From Eledone cirrhosa (lineage: Eukaryota; Mollusca; Cephalopoda; Octopoda; Eledonidae): a stretch of DNA of 64,000 bases. The stretch lies in NCBI GenBank assembly GCA_964016885.1, contig OZ024741.1, forward strand, positions 414,300,081 to 414,364,080, written 5' to 3'. Positions 1 through 10,655 of this stretch are shown piece by piece; position 1 is the first letter of the stretch; each line of letters starts with the position of its first letter. The notes under the pieces were generated by a model, which made no database searches, was not told the origin of the DNA, and saw nothing but the letters and a program-made list of their open reading frames with translations. Position numbers and translations under genes: made by a program.

Positions 1-2192
1 ATACCGTGGTTTCATATACAATGAACTACATAAAAACTATAAAAAAACCACTGTAGCCAACCTAGATGAGATTAACAGGGAGGCTAAAGTGATAGTAACG
101 AAGCTAGGATTAGAGAAATGCACACAACCTTATAACCCCCCGACAACCAAGGTTCACATTGAAAGATCATATGGAGGACTTTGCAAGTAGCCCCTCTGTC
201 AGGCTCATTAGCCCCTCTAAATCTGACATAGGGATTATAAGTAAAAAAATACTAGATGAAGTCATACCGAAAGTTAAAGACAGGATTAGCCTGGACCTAT
301 GGGGAAACACTGCAGAAGTGATAAAGTGGTTCTCAAGCATTAGCAACCACAAATCACTACGCTTCATCCAGTTCGATATAGACTCCTACTATACGTCTAT
401 ATCCCCCATACTACTAAATAAGGCGCTCATGATGGCAATGCGGACGGGCGGACTCACTAGATCCCAGATTGACATAGTCCTTGCCGCTCGTAAAACAATT
501 ATCACATTTGAGGATGAACTGTGGACGCGCAAGAACACTCGTAACAACTTTGACATCACTATGGGGTCTAGCGACTCAGCGCAGGTGACAGACCTCGTCG
601 GATTGTACTTGCTCAAGGAGCTCAACGAGCAGCTCCCACACCTCAGAGGTGGGCTATACCGTGACGACGCATTGCTTACTGTGGACTTTAAACGACACAA
701 CCTAGAAAGAACTAGAAAGGACGTATATAAATTCTTCAAGAATTTTAACCTATCAATAACTATGGATAGAAATAGTAAGGTAGTCAACTTTCTAGATGCC
801 ACACTAGACCTAGATAAGTTAGAATATGCACCCTACCATAAACCTAACGAAAGGCTGACATACGTCAATGCCAGCTCCAACCACCCAGGCTCAGTCCTCA
901 AAGCAATAGTTAAGGGAGTATCTAGTAGGATTAGCGGACTATCTAGCAACGTGACCGCATTTGAAGCGAACGCGGAGTATTACAATAAGGCGCTAGCTGG
1001 GTCAGGGCACAAAGATAAACTCCATTATGTTGAGACAGGCGGCACCACCCCACCACCCCAATCCAGCACTGTAATCACGCATAATATGTCCATGGGAGAT
1101 GGAGGGAGAGCTAGAAAGACGAATAGGGACAATAGGAATTTAGCTAGGAACAACAACACTCGCAACGCAGACACGGATAGGGCCCACACGCCTGGTAAGC
1201 GCTACGCCGCCCCAAGCAAGTCCAGCAGTAAAAATGGGGGCCAGAGGCCTAGGAGACTCGAGACCAACACACATACCACTGGGAGCCCAGCAACCACACC
1301 TGGTAGAACCCGTAATAATATAGATGAAGGGAGGGTAAGCAGCATAGGGGATAAGAAACGCAGTGGAAGGAATAGAAGACGTGATAGTACCTTCTTTAAC
1401 CCGCCCTTCAACTCTAATGTTACTACAGACCTCCCCAAATCTTTTTTCTCTTTAATAGATAAGAACTTCCCCCCAGGTAGTAGGTACGGTAGTGTCATCA
1501 ATAAGAATACTATCAAGCTATCGTACTCAACAACCCCTAATCTGGCCTCTCACCTAGCTAAGACCAATAAGAGTAAGATTAAAGAGGGACTTAAGGCCAT
1601 CCGAAATAGGGAACCACGCCAGTACACACGACAACACGGGACCAACCCACTGAGTGAAAGACCCAGGGGGATAACAGGCAATAGAACCGGTCCCACTAGG
1701 CAGCCCCGCGGCTGCTTGGAGGGACATGCACCCCTGATTGAGGAGCATGACCCTATTAAAAAGTGTAATTGCAGAAGGAAGGACAAATGCCCACTAGCTG
1801 GACACTGCCTTATTAGGAACGTGGTATATGCTTGTAACGTAACCACAGACACGTATACTAAGACGTATGTGGGATCAACCGCTAACCAGTTCAAGACAAG
1901 ATTCAACGCCCACCAGCATAGCTTCCGATATGAGAAGCTTAAAAATACCACGTCGTTAGCGGGGCACATACATAACTTAAAACAAACAAAAACCCCCTAC
2001 ACACTAAGCTGGAGATGCCTTACTAAAGCTCCTCCATATAGCTCGTTGAGCAGGTTTTGTAGCTTGTGCCTATCTGAATCTCATGCCATAGTATTCTCAG
2101 GACTCAACTTGCTCAACAGGAGATCAGAAATCTTCTCGTCCTGCCCCCATACTATACTTAGCTCTTTCTTTTTCTTCAGACCAGACACATAG
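1..2192 (+). pseudogene. Penelope-like retroelement A: reverse transcriptase plus C-terminal GIY-YIG endonuclease
   Basis: This is a retroelement polyprotein cut by the window edge. Bases 2-157 are open in frame 2 and carry an N-terminal stretch (FIYNELHKNYKKT, then an EAK helix). The reading then shifts to frame 3, open from 159 to 2192, so there is a frameshift near 155-160. Residues are counted from 159. RT motif A (QFDIDSYYTSI) is at about 71-81, motif B (ITMGSSDSAQV) at about 133-143, the catalytic box is YRDD at 167-170 rather than the usual YxDD, and NFLDATL follows at 210. A Ser/Arg/Pro-rich linker occupies about 290-520. A Cys/His cluster (CNC, C, C at about 535-550) leads into a GIY-YIG nuclease with VVYAC and TYVGST, and a conserved end with CSLCLSES and LLNRRSE. 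The RT plus GIY-YIG pairing is the hallmark of Penelope-like elements. The clade is uncertain. It is antisense to unc79. Confidence 0.8.
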
Positions 2193-4670
2193 CCCTGACA
2201 CCACCCTGTCCCGCACTTGGCAGCCCCGCTGGCGAACAGGGTGCTCTTTAGTAACCCCGGCCGCATAGATGCCTCGGCTTCCCGATGGGGACTCTGGTGA
2301 GGAACAGACGATCCTGTGTCCCACTTGGCAACTTGGGATTGGTGGCAGCATTGTTGCTGGGCACCCTGGGGGCAGCTGATGCCTGCGTGTAGGACATTGT
2401 GAGTGCCTGGACCCACGTTGACTAATCTGGGAAGGTGCCGTCGGAGATGTATGTCAACAAACTCGGGAACATGCCCAGGGAAACAGTAACAAAACACCCA
2501 ATATGGTGGCCGCTCCCTGCCTATAACCAATCAACCCCCCCTCCCCTAGTAAACCCTCGCCCAAATAGATGCCCCTGCCCATTCTCCCCCACTCACTTCT
2601 TTTGAGTTAGTTCTTCTTTATTATTAGTGATTAGTTCTTTACTAATAGGGATTTTTTTGTATTTTACCACAGTTGACTTAATGGGCTTGGAGAGTTGACT
2701 CCCTTGATGTCTGACCACTCAATAAGTTAGGGGTTGTGCCCCTTGAACAGGGGTGTATCTAGCTGGTCTACCTGCTGTCTGCTACTACCCGAGACTGGAC
2801 ACGGTCGTAGCCACAGGCCAGCGTGTGCGCGATAGCATAGAATATATATTTTCTGCTAGTCACCCCGTGTATTATGATACCCCAAGATTCCATGCACGAG
2901 ATTCACCGAAGCATGCGCAGTCTTAACCGGGTGATGACATGCGAACTTGAAAATACCACAAGAGAGACCCTTTGGATAGCGTAGACGCCGGACCATACCC
3001 GCAAATATATACCCTGATCTGTCTTGAATATACAGGGCTGACGGAATATGGATAACACGACCACCATCCAAGCTGGAACCGACCCATACAGCAAACAAAG
3101 AGGGGACAGCCCTTCACATTTGACCAGTCGCGTGTGGGCTTGGAGTTCGTAGTACACCACCCCAGTCAAATCCACACTGGTTTTTTTACCAATATAGCAT
3201 GTAGACCAATACATCCTATGTAGCGAGACCTTGGATTTAGAACCGGCAGGCTCATTTATCGCAAATGCGTGCAACCCCCGAAACTAAAAGATCGAACGAA
3301 CCACACCCAGCAACCACTAGCTATTTGATCCACAGGTACATTTCCCAGAGAGTCCACACAGCTGATAGTGAATCACAGTTGATCCGTGGACTATGAACTT
3401 TTAAACAAGACCAACTGTGCCTGGAGCTATGCAGATGACTACATACGCATAATGGATATCGCACCCACACGGTCACCAGTACTGTTCATCCTGCTGTATG
3501 TAAATATCCGTGCGCGGGATATCCCTGAGTACATTTTCTTGACCATCAATTGTTAATTGATTGTTTGTTAATTAGGCAGGAATATAACATTAAGTCTGTG
3601 TTAATCCTATGTGTTGCTGTATGTGTGTAAAGTATCCGAGCGCCGGATATCCCTGAGCAAATTTTGCCTGACTGTTAATAGTGTATTGATTACTTGTTAA
3701 TTAGGCAGGAATATATTATTATGTCTTTGTTAATCCTTCATTTTTTGATAGTACATTATTAGATTACTGAAGCTACCTTATACCTTCTTAAAAATACATT
3801 TTATAATTATTGTCTTTTTGCTTATGTATTTTCTTATTTACCACTTTCTTTAATCTTGCCCAACTTGATAAACTCTTTGAATTGCTCCCTAATTAAATTA
3901 CTTAAATTACTTAAATTATTGTATCTATTATGCCTAAGTTGAAGCAGCCCTGTTGAAGCAGCCCTTTGAAAATTCCTCGGATATCCCAAATACCATAATT
4001 TTTAACTTTTAATTTATAATTTTCCTCAATTCGTTTATATATATCCTTAAAGGCTCTCTAAAATTTTAATTCTTCGAAGGGTCTCTCGGAGGAGGCCCAT
4101 ATTAAAAATATTAAAAATATTAAAGGGGCCTTTTCTGAGAGATTTATTGAAGGCTCTTTGAATTAACCTTTAATTGATTAGTTTCTTTCAACTTAGTAGG
4201 GAATATCAAAACCTCGTAAGTTTTCTGAAATTTGTTAACGTGATCTCGGGGGAAGAAAGTTTTTTTCTTTCGAAAAAAAATTTTTCTATCGAAGGAATTT
4301 CTTAGCAAACTTTATATTTTTAGGGAAACTCTATATTTTTATTTTTTTATTTTATTAGCCTCTTAATTTCTCCTAGTTTATTAGGTTTATTGGAGCCTGT
4401 AAGCTTTATGCACTTATTGAGGGATTTTTTAAGGTGCTTCTACGGGATCCCAAGTCTTCTAATTTAATCTTTACTTTTAATGCGTAAATTATATATTATC
4501 TAATTTTTAACCTTCAATCCCTGACCCCGACAACTAATATAAAAGAGCCCCCTTAGAATATAGACCCCAACTATACAAGCGGAGCTGCTGATGTATACCA
4601 CAATTTCAAACTGCTAGCCTTCAGTGATACGTTGATATAAACAATGATCTTGCAATCACATGTTATATGA
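2193..4670. other. Non-coding 3' region of PLE A and AT-rich intronic DNA
   Basis: No convincing gene is visible. A minus-strand open frame at 2903-3274 has no recognisable domain and looks like chance. The stretch becomes AT-rich after about 3700. It lies between the end of PLE A coding sequence and a hammerhead-like motif in the same orientation at 4671, so it may be the long 3' untranslated part of PLE A. That is inference. Confidence 0.45.
3493..3736. repeat. Two-copy tandem duplication, about 122-bp unit
   Basis: The units at 3493-3614 and 3615-3736 both begin GCTGTATGT. Each then has GGATATCCCTGAG and later TTAATTAGGCAGGAATAT, with moderate divergence between copies. The offset between matching landmarks is 122 bp. 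Confidence 0.7.
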
Positions 4671-4703
4671 CTTGATAAGTCCCACCATGGGGTCGGACGA
4701 AAC
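4671..4703 (+). ncRNA. Decayed hammerhead-ribozyme-like motif, + strand
   Basis: The sequence reads TTGATAAGTCC, a CCACCATGGGG hairpin region, then GGACGAAAC. It resembles a hammerhead core with a GTCC/GGAC stem II and an intact GAAA. The CTGATGA box is degraded to TTGATAA, with two of the invariant positions changed, so it is probably inactive. It lies on the same strand as PLE A and downstream of it. Confidence 0.4.
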
Positions 4704-4815
4704 GGCTGTCGGCAATAAACTTGTTATAATGTCATAATAGTTCCTTTGTTCTTTTTCACTAACATTTCTGCTCTGCGTATACGCATAGAGCTTAACTAGC
4801 TACCGTCACATATTT

Positions 4816-4857
4816 GGTAGGTCAGACGTGATCATCGCGATTCACATACGACCTACC
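4816..4857. repeat. Short hairpin, GGTAGGTC/GACCTACC arms
   Basis: A perfect 8-bp inverted repeat (4816-4823 and 4850-4857) encloses a 26-base loop that itself contains a GTGA/TCAC pair. It could be a structured end of PLE A or a remnant of another element; nothing else identifies it. Confidence 0.5.
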
Positions 4858-4866
4858 ATACATCTT

Positions 4867-4927
4867 GCTTATTTATATATATATATTTATATATATATAT
4901 ATATATACACATATATTTATATATATA
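4867..4927. repeat. TA-rich microsatellite
   Basis: A run of TA dinucleotides with occasional CA and TT interruptions directly abuts the first base of the gypsy LTR. Confidence 0.9.
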
Positions 4928-5434
4928 TGTAGCGACACTGGTTGGTCAGTCTAGTCACTACTTCTGATCAGATCCGAGAATAGTCCTTAGAAGGACTGTT
5001 ATCGCATACGGTCTGATCAGATATGAAGATAGCCTTTAAAAGAACTGTTGAGGATGGACAGACGAAAGCACAAGTTGAAAGGACGAAGCAAGACGAGATG
5101 TAAATTCGATCAGTTATTTATTTTCACATGAAGCAACGATCGGGTACAAGGCAATGCGTGTGTGAGTGACAAAGCGTGGCAGAGTAAAGGAACAACGATG
5201 CGCTAGCTGACTCTGCCAAAAGTCGACTAGCGAAAGTGTTAGGAACCACTCTATTTATACAGGAACAATCCTTTGTTGTTTAGTCTATGTGTAGGCGTTT
5301 ATTCTGGTAGGTTCTAATTCTGGTAGGTTCTAATTCTGGTAGGTTCTAAGGGTTCTTTTGTTTCACGTTGAGTAGCTAGCTAACAGGTAGATGGCGCTGT
5401 ATATTTCACAGCTGTTATTTCCGGTGGCTGTACA
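4928..5434 (-). repeat. LTR of the gypsy element (3' LTR), 507 bp
   Basis: The LTR starts TGTAGCGACACTGG and ends GGTGGCTGTACA on the + strand, giving the usual TG...CA termini on either strand. A polypurine tract lies immediately inside it on the minus strand. Within it are two TCTGATCAGAT blocks (about 4976 and 5022) and a three-copy 18-bp repeat (ATTCTGGTAGGTTCTA plus two bases) at about 5299-5350. No second LTR is present in the window. Confidence 0.75.
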
Positions 5435-5447
5435 TTAGCCCCCTGCC
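5435..5447 (-). promoter_or_regulatory. Polypurine tract of the gypsy element
   Basis: On the minus strand the sequence is GGCAGGGGGCTAA, directly followed by the LTR start TGTACAGCC. This is where plus-strand DNA synthesis would be primed during reverse transcription. Confidence 0.7.
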
Positions 5448-6364
5448 AGTTCTTTTGTACAACAAAAGAGCGAAATATCGTATAGGAATGGGCCAGTGGT
5501 GCATTTGTCATGACAATAGCCCCAGGATTGTCCAGCACGTTGTGAAATTTTGTGATCATCGAGTACAGGATAGAGTCGATGTAGATATGATATGGCAAGA
5601 TGTGTGTGTCAGGAAGAGAAAAAAGAATAAACTATAAAATGATTTTGACCAGATTTATACAGGCGTGATGAATGAGCCTGTTGCAATTTCGGTTGAGCTG
5701 CTTGTGAAATGCGTGACAAAAAGTCTAACTGGGCAGTGAAGATAACCGTAATGTGTGAACTGAATGGCCGTAAACATGCTGCCTAAAGGTAACAGCTTGC
5801 TCCACAGCATATGACTTGAGCGAATGCATGTGGTAAAAAAAATAGCGAGGCATTCTCGAGCTATTGAGTGAATGTGTACGTGAAAACAGAAGGCCAGTGT
5901 TTTGAGAATGTGATTTGTGAAATGCGTGATCAAAGAGAAAACATTTTGTAGTGTAAGAGTTAGAGGGACAAATATCTATTGCTCCGTGTATGAACCAAAA
6001 GGTGAAACAAATGTGGTTTTGTAGTGTGCATGAAAAACAGAGTATGTACACGCCTTGTATGTATATAAAAATTATGGCAATTACACAATCAATGTTACAG
6101 AACAAGAAAAATACAAATTTTGCAAAACAAGAGAGAGAAGAAAAAAAAATGTTATACACAATGATATACACAATGTTTGTTCTTAAATAGTGTTTGTAAT
6201 AAATAATGTTCATAATAAATAATGTTCTTCGTGACATGAGCACATGGTCACTAAAAATTGCAATTGTTCAAGCAGAAAGTTCATTGTATTTGAAACTGGA
6301 AATAGTAAACACAAGAAAAATGGAAATGTTTTGCACGAAGAATGATTAAGGAACTCACTTGAGG
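5448..6364 (-). other. Gypsy 3' untranslated region
   Basis: AT-rich sequence between the integrase stop and the polypurine tract. Short open frames on both strands have no recognisable domains and no membrane or surface-protein features, so I see no third gene here. Confidence 0.6.
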
Positions 6365-7495
6365 TTAACGGTAATTCGCATATTGTGCCAACTTTGCGCG
6401 CCAATGGACGCGTCGTCCACTTCTCGTGACTGGAGATGAAACAGGTGGCTCGCTGGGACAGCAATCTGTTGGAGTTTCTGGTGTAGAGACTGTAACAGTA
6501 TCCATGATGGCTTTTTTTAATCTGTCCACGCTGACAGAATTCTGTTTACCATCTAGATCGAGAATAAAATATTTCGGATATTTTTTTAGAACACGATAAG
6601 GGCCAGAATATGGAGGTCGAAGATGAGCTGAGATGGTGTCGTTTCGAACGAAAACGTGTGTCCAATCTTTAATGTCTGAAGGTACGTGTGTGGCCGTGTT
6701 CTGTTGACGGGTGCTTGCAGGAGCAAGGTGAGACATATATTGTCGAAGACGGTGTACGTATGATCCTGGGTCTGGAACATCCTGAGGAGAGATGGGAGCA
6801 ACCATCTGACCAGGTAGAACCAGGGTGGTGCCGTAGACTAATTCTGCAGGTGTGTGTCCGAATTCCTCCTTAACGGTGGATCGAATGCCCAGAAGGATGA
6901 GTGGTAGGTATTCAAACCAGTGGGCCTTGTCTGGATATGCTTTTATTGCAGCTTTCAATTGGCGATGGAATCTTTCCACGAGACCATTAGCTTGCGGGTG
7001 ATAAGCTGTCGTGCGGATGTGTTTACATCCTAACAGGCAAGTCAGTTCCCTGAAGAGGTGGGAGTTAAATTGGCGTCCTCTGTCCGTTGTTATCTTCGCT
7101 GGGGCACCATAACGTGATACCCAGTGTAAAACCAAAGTTTTAGCGACTGTTTCTGCTGAGGTATCATTTATGGGAAAAGCCTCAGGCCAACGAGAAAATC
7201 GATCGATGCAGGTGAGCAAGTGTGTGTAGTTCTGTGATGGTGGTAGCGGTCCGATGATGTCGATATGCACATGATGAAAACGTGCATCAGGTTGCGCGAA
7301 TGTGCCGAGTGGAGATTTGATGTGTCTGTGGACTTTGGCTTTCTGGCAGGCAATGCAGCTCCTGGACCAGTCGCGCACGTCCTTGTTAATGTTAGTCCAC
7401 ACAAAACGAGCAGAGATGAGTTTCTGTGTAGCCCGGATTCCCGGGTGAGACAAGCAGTGTAAAGCAGAAAAAACTTGTCGACGATGCATCTGTGG
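6365..7495 (-). pseudogene. Gypsy integrase domain of pol
   Basis: This segment of about 374 codons inserts element cDNA into host DNA. On the minus strand it has the zinc-binding HHCC region (LHCLSHPG, then SCIACQ). The catalytic triad follows: first Asp in HIDIIGP (near 7260), second Asp in TTDRGRQF (near 7080) and Glu in NGLVERF (near 6980). The C-terminal part has a VFVRND and YSGPYRVL segment of the GPF/Y type. The start at 7489 is not a true start: the domain should be fused to RNase H, from which it is separated by a frameshift near 7495. The domain itself looks complete, ending at the stop near 6365. Confidence 0.85.
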
Positions 7496-8250
7496 TACGT
7501 ACGGTCGTTCATGACCGGTAGAAAGGTCGCACCAAATTTGTCCTGGAGAAGAAGGAATGGGAACTTGAGGGATGGCGAATCTCGGAGTTTCATAAACTCT
7601 TCGTCAGTCTCTTGGTCAGCTGCGATTTGTTGAAGGTCGATGCCTGAATGCACATGTATTGCGTTCAGCTGGATTCGGGACAGTGCGTCGGCTGCTACGT
7701 TGTGTGATCCCTTGATATGCCGAATATCAGTTGAATATTGGGAGACAAAATCCAGGTGTCGGAGTTCTCTTGGTGAATGTCGATCAGGTTTGGTACGGAA
7801 CGCATAAACTAGTGGTTTATGGTCCGTGTAGATCACGAAATCTGATCCTTCGAGCAAGTGCCGAAAATGCTTAACCGAAAGGTAGGTTGCCAAGAGTTCG
7901 CGGCCAAAGGTACAGTATTTCGTTTCTGCCGGTTGCAACCGCTTAGAAAAGAAGGATAAGGGTTGCCACACGCCGTCGACATGTTGTTGTAGAACGCCTC
8001 CAACCCCCGTGTCTGATGCGTCCACTAGCGGCGAAAGAGGAGCGCCAGACCTGAGGAAAACGAGCATGGAAGCGTTTGCCAACATTTCCTTCAGGCGGTT
8101 AAAAGATGTTAATTCTTCCTCGTTTAGAGTGATCTCTTCGTTTTTGCGAGTCCGGTTACGAAGAAGGTCCGTGAGGAGTCTGGCTGCGTCGGAACAATGA
8201 GAGATGAACCGCCTATAAAAATTCACCAGACCGAGGAATTCACGCAGTTT
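7490..8250 (-). pseudogene. Gypsy RT C-terminal end and RNase H domain
   Basis: This continues the RT frame after an in-frame stop. It begins with VNFYRRFI of the RT thumb/connection. The RNase H follows, with LVDASDTGVGG (near 8015), the Glu helix GRELLATYLSVKHF and YTDHKPL. A spacer with NVAADALSR leads toward integrase. RNase H would degrade the RNA of the RNA-DNA hybrid. The true frame is lost near 7495, where a one-base shift separates it from the integrase frame; residues translated past that point are out of frame. Confidence 0.85.
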
Positions 8251-9510
8251 CTAAAGTGATGTAGGTGCGGGAAAACTGCGGATAGCTTCTACTTTCTCGG
8301 GAAGTGGACGAATGCCGTCTTTATCGATGATGTGCCCGAGAAAGGACAGTGAAGGAACGCCGAGAAGGCACTTGCTGGGGTTGATGATGATACCATACTC
8401 AGCCAAACGTCGGAAAAGGAGATCTAAGTGCTTCTCGTGTTCATTCTCGGAAGCACTTGCTAGCAGTACGTCGTCAATATACGCGTATACGAAGGGTAGA
8501 TCGCGTAACACGGTGTCAATGAACCGCTGAAAAGTTTGTGCAGCGTTGCGCAGACCGAACGGCATTCGCAGGAATTCGAATAAACCGAACGGTGTTGTGA
8601 TTGCGGTCTTCGGAATGTCTGCAGGCTCCATAAGTATCTGGTTATATGCACGCACCAGATCTACCTTGGAAAAGATACGTGCGCCTTGCAGAGAGGCAGA
8701 AAAATCGTGCAGGTGAGGTACAGGGTAATTATTGGGCACTGTAGAATTGCTAAGTGCACGATAATCCCCACATGGTCGCCAATCATTCTCGTTTTTTTTT
8801 GGAACAAGGTGTAGGGGTGCAGACCAGTTGCTGGAGGAAGGGCGAATGATTCCGAGGTCCAGCATGTGTTGGAACTCCTGCTTGGCGATTCTCAATCGGT
8901 CTGGAGGCAGTCTCCTTGGTCGGGCAGCTGTGGGTGGTCCCTTTGTCTCGATGTGGTGCGTGACACTATGCTTAATGGGACTATCCTTAAATACCGGGCG
9001 AGTGATGTCTGGGTATTTCTGGAGAATGCCATTGTACCGCGAAGGCTCTGACTGGCAAATTACAGGGCTCACTGTGGATTGCGTCGTAAATATACCTCTC
9101 ACAGTGAGGTTTGTGGTGGTGTCACTAAGCCTCCGGTTCTTCATATCCACCAGAAGGTTGAAGTGGTGGAGAAAATCGGCTCCTAGGATCGGTGTTGGCA
9201 GGTCTGCCACGACGAACACCCATTGAAAACGCCGCCTCAGGCCTAAATTGAGGGTCAGAGACTTCTCCCCGAAAGTCGGAATTGTCGATCGGTTCACTGC
9301 CTGCAGAAAGGACGGGGTTTGATGTCTTTTGCCCGAGATTAGTGAAACAGGAATAACACTAACCTGGGCTCCTGTATCCACGAGGTAACGGATGCCTGTC
9401 GCTTGGTCGTTAATAAAAAATAGACGACTTTTCTTTTCAGTACCAGGGGTGAACGTCGTCGCTAGGCCCTGGGTGGTATTCCGGAAAGAGCACGGGGCTT
9501 TGCACTTAGA
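8251..9510 (-). pseudogene. Gypsy protease and reverse transcriptase domains
   Basis: The first recognisable part is an aspartic protease with [13 protein letters not shown] (near 9375) and [10 protein letters not shown] follows, with [24 protein letters not shown] (motif A), [15 protein letters not shown] (motif B) and [11 protein letters not shown] (motif C, near 8475). The frame ends at a TAG near 8251 in the middle of a conserved segment, and the same frame continues directly beyond it, so this is a nonsense mutation and not the natural end. Upstream of about 9508 the frame runs into TA microsatellite, giving meaningless Tyr/Ile repeats. Gag is missing. Confidence 0.87.
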
Positions 9511-9623
9511 TGCATGTATATATATATATATATATACACATGTATATATATATATGTATATATATACACACATGTATATATATATATATATACACATGTA
9601 TATATATATATATATATATACAC

Positions 9624-9665
<42 letters not shown>

Positions 9666-9679
9666 ATATATATATATAT
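9511..9679. repeat. TA/CA microsatellite
   Basis: TA runs interrupted by ACACATG and ACATG blocks replace the 5' part of the gypsy element. The Tyr/Ile-rich frames across it are artefacts. Confidence 0.93.
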
Positions 9680-9861
9680 GATAAAGAACACAAGAGCGTC
9701 TACAACATCAAAAGTTTTTTATAGGCTTACAATGTTTCTTCCTTACGTAACCGTAGGATTCGTCAGAGCTACGGCTCTGCTCCAAAGCATAGAGCTAATT
9801 ATTATGCTGCCAATACCTTAATGGGACACGGGTATACAATACCTAACTCCTATTAACCTAA
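9680..9861 (-). mobile_element. PLE-like 3' end fragment with hammerhead motif
   Basis: About 180 bp of non-repetitive sequence is held between two TA microsatellites and contains a well-formed hammerhead-like core on the minus strand. No coding remnant is attached. The placement, a hammerhead followed at short distance by TA repeats on its 3' side, matches the PLE ends elsewhere in this window. The assignment to PLE is inferred from this pattern. Confidence 0.5.
9734..9779 (-). ncRNA. Hammerhead-ribozyme-like motif with candidate stem I
   Basis: On the minus strand the core is CTGACGA, then stem II TCCTACG/CGTAAGGA closed by a GTTA loop with one bulged A, then GAAAC. Just 5' is a perfect 6-bp hairpin CAGAGC/GCTCTG (9764-9779) that overlaps the core and could supply part of stem I. 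This is the most complete-looking copy in the window. A cleavage triplet and stem III were not established. Confidence 0.6.
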
Positions 9862-9924
<63 letters not shown>

Positions 9925-9951
9925 TATATATATACACATATATATATATAT

Positions 9952-10013
<62 letters not shown>

Positions 10014-10031
10014 GTATATATATATATATAA
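9862..10031. repeat. TA microsatellite
   Basis: A long TA run with occasional CACA steps lies at the 3' boundary of PLE B, which is on the minus strand. Confidence 0.95.
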
Positions 10032-10075
10032 GATCAAAAGATGGTTAAAGGAGTTCCATGTATTTTATTATGCGC

Positions 10076-10123
10076 ATTTCAAAAACAAACATCATCATGC
10101 AATAATATTTGTCTTTTCATCAG
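10076..10123 (-). ncRNA. Hammerhead-ribozyme-like motif of PLE B
   Basis: On the minus strand: CTGATGA (exact core box), stem II AAAGACAAA paired with TTTGTTTTT (one G-T wobble) around a loop of about 16-18 bases, then GAAAT followed by GCGC. It lies downstream of the PLE B endonuclease on the same strand and about 45 bp before TA repeats. Confidence 0.55.
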
Positions 10124-10230
10124 ATAAAACAGGAGAACATGATATGAAGGCTAAAAAACACTTGTGGATAGTGCAGTTTTAAATCAACATATGAAAAGTA
10201 GTTTTAGATTGATGTGTGATATTGGGAAAA

Positions 10231-10655
10231 ATATTTTATTTAGAGAGGGGGGGGGGTGGAAAGGATGAAAAAAGGGGAGATGAGAGTGAAGGTGGAGAGG
10301 GAGAGATGGGTGATAGAGAGAAAGAGATAGTTTTTATAACTGAGAGAAGATATATTGTTTTACATAGAGAGGTTGAAAGCCGTTGAAAGATAATGTATAA
10401 ATTAAAAGAATTTGAAAATTAACGAAGGGAAAAATATGTACGAGGAAAAAATATTTTATTTATAGAGGGGGGGGGGGTGGAAAGGATGAAAAAAGGGGAG
10501 GAGATGAGAGTGGAGAGGGAGAGATGGGTGATAGAGAGAAAGAGATAGTTTTTATAACTGAGAAAATATATATTGTTTTACATAGAGAGGTTGAGAACCG
10601 TTGGAAGATAATGTATAAATTAAAAGAATTTGAAAATTAACGAAGGGAAAGAGAG
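10231..10655. repeat. Two-copy tandem duplication, 220-bp unit
   Basis: Copies begin near 10231 and 10451. Each has ATTTTATTTA, a poly-G run, GGAAAGGATGAAAAAAGGGG, GATGGGTGATAGAGAG and TGAAAATTAACGAAGGGAAA. On the minus strand, the sense strand of PLE B, the unit contains a C-rich and pyrimidine-rich block. It is probably an expanded part of the PLE B 3' untranslated region. Confidence 0.75.

Larger units (their letters stand above)
4928..9510 (-). mobile_element. Ty3/gypsy-type LTR retrotransposon, 5'-truncated, minus strand
   Basis: Read on the minus strand, the order is protease, reverse transcriptase, RNase H, integrase, about 0.9 kb of untranslated sequence, a polypurine tract and one LTR. 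This is the Ty3/gypsy pol order. Gag, the primer binding site and the 5' LTR are absent: the coding sequence runs into a TA microsatellite near 9510. The pol frame carries an in-frame stop near 8251 and a frameshift near 7495, so this copy is dead. No envelope-like gene is seen. Confidence 0.88.

Noticed and set aside
2903..3274. A 123-codon minus-strand open frame
   Set aside because: No recognisable domain, no splice borders in phase with unc79, and it overlaps other unrelated frames on the same strand; probably chance.
5655..6243. Possible envelope-like gene 3' of the gypsy integrase
   Set aside because: The short minus-strand frames overlap each other and have no signal peptide, cleavage site or conserved cysteine pattern that I can support.
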